Shown in pieces: positions 63,714 through 64,000 of a stretch of 64,000 nucleotides of DNA. A program made the translations under genes and the position numbers. The number at the start of each line of letters is the position of its first letter. The stretch's first letter is position 1. Source of the stretch: Ctena decussata (Eukaryota; Mollusca; Bivalvia; Lucinida; Lucinidae); assembly GCA_963989385.1 (NCBI GenBank), contig OZ022503.1:69228123-69292122 (forward strand), in the 5' to 3' direction. Below the pieces are notes generated by a model. The model was not told the origin of the DNA. It did not search any database and saw nothing but the letters and a program-made list of their open reading frames with translations.

Positions 63714-64000
63714 AAAATTTCTTGTCTAGGGGGTTAGCAGTCTGGTCTCTTAATCTAAAGTTCGGTGGTTTATACATAATTCTTCTATCGTGCATACTCT
63801 TTCAGCCTCATAACATGATTTACCATTTCTCCAAACGCTGTCCTAGAGCCCCGCCCAGCAGGCAAATGACGTCGAAATGACCTCGATGCGACGTTCGTGT
63901 GTTAGGCACTGACTGCTAAGATAGCGATCCGGGTTTGAATACCGCTTGAATTCTTTTCGATCACAAAATTCACTTCATGATCGAGACAACTACAATAAAA

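Overview
The window is nuclear DNA from an animal, most likely a marine bivalve mollusc and possibly a venerid clam. I infer this from gene structures with long introns and GT/AG splice sites, AT-rich intergenic DNA, very dense foldback (MITE-like) repeats, and 'core-repeat' elements built from units of about 150 bp like the pearl-type repeats known in oysters and clams. The organism call is inference; nothing here is bacterial.

Three protein-coding genes can be supported. (1) On the + strand at 2283-13616, four exons encode the C-terminal half of mitochondrial large-subunit ribosomal protein mL38 (MRPL38). Its 5' exons lie before the window, and its last exon has a partial tandem duplicate. 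(2) On the - strand, 30181-29771 is an intronless coding exon for a short bZIP protein of the C/EBP-gamma class. (3) On the + strand, 45673-45945 joined to 46678-47220 encodes a 271-residue C/EBP transcription factor. It sits behind a clear TATA promoter with two perfect CREs, two C/EBP-like sites and a kappaB-like site. The two C/EBP genes point away from each other about 15 kb apart, which is the arrangement of human CEBPA and CEBPG.

The rest is mostly mobile DNA. 1-7 kb: duplicated GGGCCGAG repeats, tRNA-derived SINE fragments and foldback elements. 7.5-27.5 kb: a chain of seven core-repeat elements with terminal hairpins, two of them nested inside others, crossing the last MRPL38 introns and running well past that gene. 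27.8-30.5 kb: five or more near-palindromic elements of about 200 bp around C/EBP-gamma. 30.6-34.1 kb: SINEs, a LINE tail and a 507-bp element with two 172-174 bp terminal repeats that carry a 5S-rRNA-like segment. That element looks like an animal counterpart of the plant Cassandra TRIMs and is the most unusual item here. 34.3-39 kb: a 1.35-kb inverted-repeat element and a decayed LINE. 40-45 kb: microsatellites, MITEs and the C/EBP promoter. 48-64 kb: no recognisable gene, but several palindromic MITE families, a near-exact 1.02-kb tandem duplication, two MITEs with clean 5-bp target duplications, and an element packed with ACGT motifs.

The two C/EBP genes may be co-regulated: heterodimerisation between C/EBP-gamma and other C/EBPs is known for the family, and C/EBP-like sites are visible in the promoter and in the space between the genes. 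MRPL38 is an unrelated mitochondrial housekeeping gene. All calls come from reading the sequence; repeat-family names are by architecture, not by database search.
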